From Chloroflexota bacterium (lineage in GTDB: Bacteria; Chloroflexota; Anaerolineae; B4-G1; SLSP01): 64,000 nt of DNA. The notes below the pieces were generated by a model, which ran no database searches, had not been told where the DNA came from, and worked only from the letters and a program-made list of their open reading frames with translations. Position 1 is the stretch's first letter. The number at the start of each line of letters is the position of its first letter. Made by a program: the position numbers and the translations under genes. The stretch spans positions 50,847 to 114,846 of the forward strand of contig JAKQHY010000136.1 of NCBI GenBank assembly GCA_029555965.1, written 5' to 3'. Of this stretch, positions 61,919 to 64,000 are shown piece by piece.

Positions 61919-63265
61919 TCATTCGTCCTCAGACCCTTCCTGGCTGTCCGCCGGCGCGCGCAGCCGGAACGTCCGGTGGCGCCCGCAAGCCAGGCAGGTA
62001 TGCGGCACATCCACATATTGCCCCTCACGGCGCCGCCCGTCCGGTTGCGCGACCCACTCGTGGAAACCAAGCCAGCAGTACGGGTGCAGGCGTAAAATGC
62101 CGCCCAGACCGCTCAACACCAGCCCCAGGCCCAGTAACCCGATGGGCGCCAGCAGCAGCCAGGGATCGCGGATGTCCCCACCCGTCGTCCCATAACCCGT
62201 TTCTGGTAGTAAAATCACTACCGGCGTGGTCGGCGTAGGGGGCGGTTCATTGCTGGTAGGTGCGGCCGGGTGCGGCGCGGTCGTAGCCGGTACGGCGGTG
62301 GACGGCGCGGTGGGCTCTGGTAAGCCCGGCGTGGGGGGTGGCGTAGGTTTCACTGGCGTCGGAGGCGGCGTCTCCTTCTGAGGCAGCGGGGCCGGATGGC
62401 CCGGCCCCCGCCTCTGGCTGTCCCCGACGGCCGGGCGGGTTGTTGCCGCCGGCGTGTGACTATCCGCATCCGGCACGTACCAGGTATATCCCTGGGCGGC
62501 CAGTTCCCGGCCTTGCCGTTGGGAAAGGGTGTTGCCGTCGCAATCCAGCGCCAGCATATCCTTCGTCCCCGGTGGGACGAACAGCCAGCGCGCGTCCCCA
62601 GCGGCGACCACTTCACTGCGGCCAAGCAGATCGGCGGTGTGCGCATTAGTTATATCCATTCCGGCCGGCACAATGATGACGACACAGACATCCACCGGGC
62701 CTTGATTAACCAGCCGGATTTGCGCTTCATCACCCACCTCGCCCACGTTCAGCGTGTAGCTCTGGCCAGTAGCGAGTTCCGCGAAACTGCCCATAGGGGT
62801 TTCATCGCAGCCCACCAGCAACACATCGTACAACTCGGTTGCGGCGAAGCGGACCGTGATGGAATCCGCCGCTGCCAGGGGCGCGAGCAACAAATTGCGC
62901 TCCCCCCACGTTCCGCTTTCAGTAGGCGATACCACCACCTCACAGATGACGCGCGGGCTGAGATTGCGCACCGTCAGGACGATCTCGCCCTGTTGCGCCG
63001 TGGGATACGCGGGCGTAGCGGTGGGCGATGCTGGAGCGCCGGCCGCCAGTTGCGGGGTGGCCTCAGCGACAGTGGGCACCGGACGACGCGGAGTAGCAGC
63101 GCTGGCTACCGCCGGTGTGGCCGGGGCATAGCCGCGCGCTATGTCAGTGTTCCCATACGGCCGAATGACGCCGGTCAAGACGCCCACGACGCATGCCAGG
63201 GTGCAGCAAAGCAATAGCCCCCCTACGGTCGCCGCTACGAGGATGGTCATCCGGCGCCGGTTCAT
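61919..63265 (-). CDS. Membrane protein with Pro/Thr linker and C-terminal zinc-ribbon-like tail
   Basis: A 448-residue protein with an N-terminal membrane helix (ILVAATVGGLLLCCTLACVV), two strand-rich repeats (EIVLTVRNLSPRVICEVVV and QIRLVNQGPVDVCVVIIVP), a Pro/Thr-rich linker, a second membrane helix (LLAPIGLLGLGLVLSGLGGIL) and a C-terminal metal-site-like region (PYCWLGFHEW ... TCLACGRH). The start at 63265 overlaps the stop of the preceding gene (ATGA); the frame from 63526 is a shadow of that gene. It seems to expose a domain outside and a zinc-ribbon inside. Function unknown. Confidence 0.6.
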   Translation of the reverse strand: MNRRRMTILVAATVGGLLLCCTLACVVGVLTGVIRPYGNTDIARGYAPATPAVASAATPRRPVPTVAEATPQLAAGAPASPTATPAYPTAQQGEIVLTVRNLSPRVICEVVVSPTESGTWGERNLLLAPLAAADSITVRFAATELYDVLLVGCDETPMGSFAELATGQSYTLNVGEVGDEAQIRLVNQGPVDVCVVIIVPAGMDITNAHTADLLGRSEVVAAGDARWLFVPPGTKDMLALDCDGNTLSQRQGRELAAQGYTWYVPDADSHTPAATTRPAVGDSQRRGPGHPAPLPQKETPPPTPVKPTPPPTPGLPEPTAPSTAVPATTAPHPAAPTSNEPPPTPTTPVVILLPETGYGTTGGDIRDPWLLLAPIGLLGLGLVLSGLGGILRLHPYCWLGFHEWVAQPDGRRREGQYVDVPHTCLACGRHRTFRLRAPADSQEGSEDE

Positions 63266-64000
63266 CGTGCGTCTCCGATGGTGGGCGTGGGTGGCGGCGT
63301 GGGTTTGATATTGCCGACCGGCGCGGGCGCCAGGCGGACCCCGTCGCCGGAGAGCGGCCCGTCCACTTCCACCGTGAGCCGATACCCCGTGTCCACGCCG
63401 TACACCTGCCAATCCCAATTGCGCACCATCGCGTAGTACATGCCCGGCGGCAGCGCCGCGACGATCCGCGAGGCGCGATTGCCGGGGTAACTGATGTCGT
63501 CGTTCGCGGCGATAGGATTCACGCAATCGGCGGGGGCATACAGGTACAGGAGCGTGTCCGCGCGCGCGCCGAGGGCGCTCGTTTCCAGGATATAGCCTGA
63601 CGCCGTCGCCGTGAACTGATACCAGTCGTTGTCATTCGCCGTGGCAAAGTCATCTTGGTAAATGTCCCCTACGACCACTGCCGCTGCACCCAGGCATTGC
63701 GCCGGCGCGTCGGCCAGGGGGTGTAATACCGGCTCGACCGGTGTAACCAGCGGCGGATAGCCACGCATGATGAGCGGCAGGTATAGCCGGTTAGGCCGAT
63801 AGACCCGGATGCTGGCCGTCGCCGTCACCGGGCCGGCGCTCGCGCTCACGCCGACCGCCATGTTGGTCAGCGTCAGTCCTTCCGTGCCGGTCAGGGGATA
63901 CGCCTGGTAGGTCAACACGGCGATCTCGTTGGCCGGCAACGTGGGGATGGTCCAGGTCACGCGATAGGGGGCCTCACCTGCGACACCAAAGACACCCCAC
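63262..64000 (-). CDS. Secreted PPC-domain protein, N-terminus outside window
   Basis: The frame is open from the right edge for at least 245 codons. It carries an Ig-like strand region, NRLYLPLIMRGYP, and a PPC-type domain (DDFATANDNDWYQFTATASG, DTLLYLYAPADCV, NDDISYPGNRASRIVAALP) of the kind seen as secretion or collagen-binding modules. It ends with a Pro/Thr tail (KPTPPPTPTIGD). It is the first of a tightly linked minus-strand series with overlapping stops and starts. A role on the cell surface is likely; enzyme domains, if any, would be upstream of the edge. Confidence 0.65.
   Translation of the reverse strand, partial: WGVFGVAGEAPYRVTWTIPTLPANEIAVLTYQAYPLTGTEGLTLTNMAVGVSASAGPVTATASIRVYRPNRLYLPLIMRGYPPLVTPVEPVLHPLADAPAQCLGAAAVVVGDIYQDDFATANDNDWYQFTATASGYILETSALGARADTLLYLYAPADCVNPIAANDDISYPGNRASRIVAALPPGMYYAMVRNWDWQVYGVDTGYRLTVEVDGPLSGDGVRLAPAPVGNIKPTPPPTPTIGDAR

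Overview
The window looks like chromosomal accessory DNA from a Chloroflexota bacterium (Anaerolineae or Ardenticatenia-like). This is an inference from protein style: very long secreted proteins that end in or carry a Y-L-P-L-(V/I)-(L/I/M)-R motif, repeated PPC, PKD, CARDB and DUF2341/LamG modules, and the short 'YQGRL' proteins. No rRNA, tRNA or CRISPR array was seen.

Region 1 (1-14.7 kb) is a defence island. On the minus strand an XRE regulator and an ImmA/IrrE-type metalloprotease lead into a Wadjet-like operon: jetA, a small helix-turn-helix gene, jetB and jetC (jetC runs off the left edge). jetA is cut by two insertion sequences, an IS701-family element with a 4-bp GTAA duplication and an ISAzo13-like element with a 3-bp TAA duplication. 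Removing both on paper restores one continuous 461-codon frame. On the plus strand, divergent from the XRE gene, is a CBASS-type operon: a small zinc-ribbon protein, a nucleosidase/phosphorylase-SAVED effector, a CD-NTase and an E2-like protein. The two operons share a 193-bp intergenic region with face-away promoters and ATTACG/CGTAAT boxes. A third insertion sequence (8-bp target duplication) and a transposase remnant follow.

Region 2 (14.7-38.9 kb, minus strand) reads as sigma factor, double zinc-finger anti-sigma-like protein, TPR-CHAT protease, then three giant secreted proteins: a clostripain-like (C11) protein, an M23-like protein and an HExxH metalloprotease. The first three genes are tightly coupled and form a candidate proteolysis-controlled sigma switch.

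Region 3 (39.1-56.2 kb, plus strand) holds a 3202-residue surface protein with three internal beta-helix duplications, three 'YQGRL' paralogues with a shared N-terminus and unrelated C-termini, and a DUF333 plus papain-like (C1A) protease. Two copies of a 43-bp direct repeat bracket the last four genes.

Region 4 (56.2-64 kb, minus strand) is GC-rich and packed with overlapping genes: a partial PPC-domain protein at the right edge, membrane-anchored Pro/Thr-rich proteins, an SSB, another small protein, a PD-(D/E)XK/replication-relaxation-like protein and a small membrane protein. Three iteron-like repeats lie in its only real gap. It looks like part of an integrated plasmid or conjugative element, but no relaxase, integrase or coupling ATPase is visible here.
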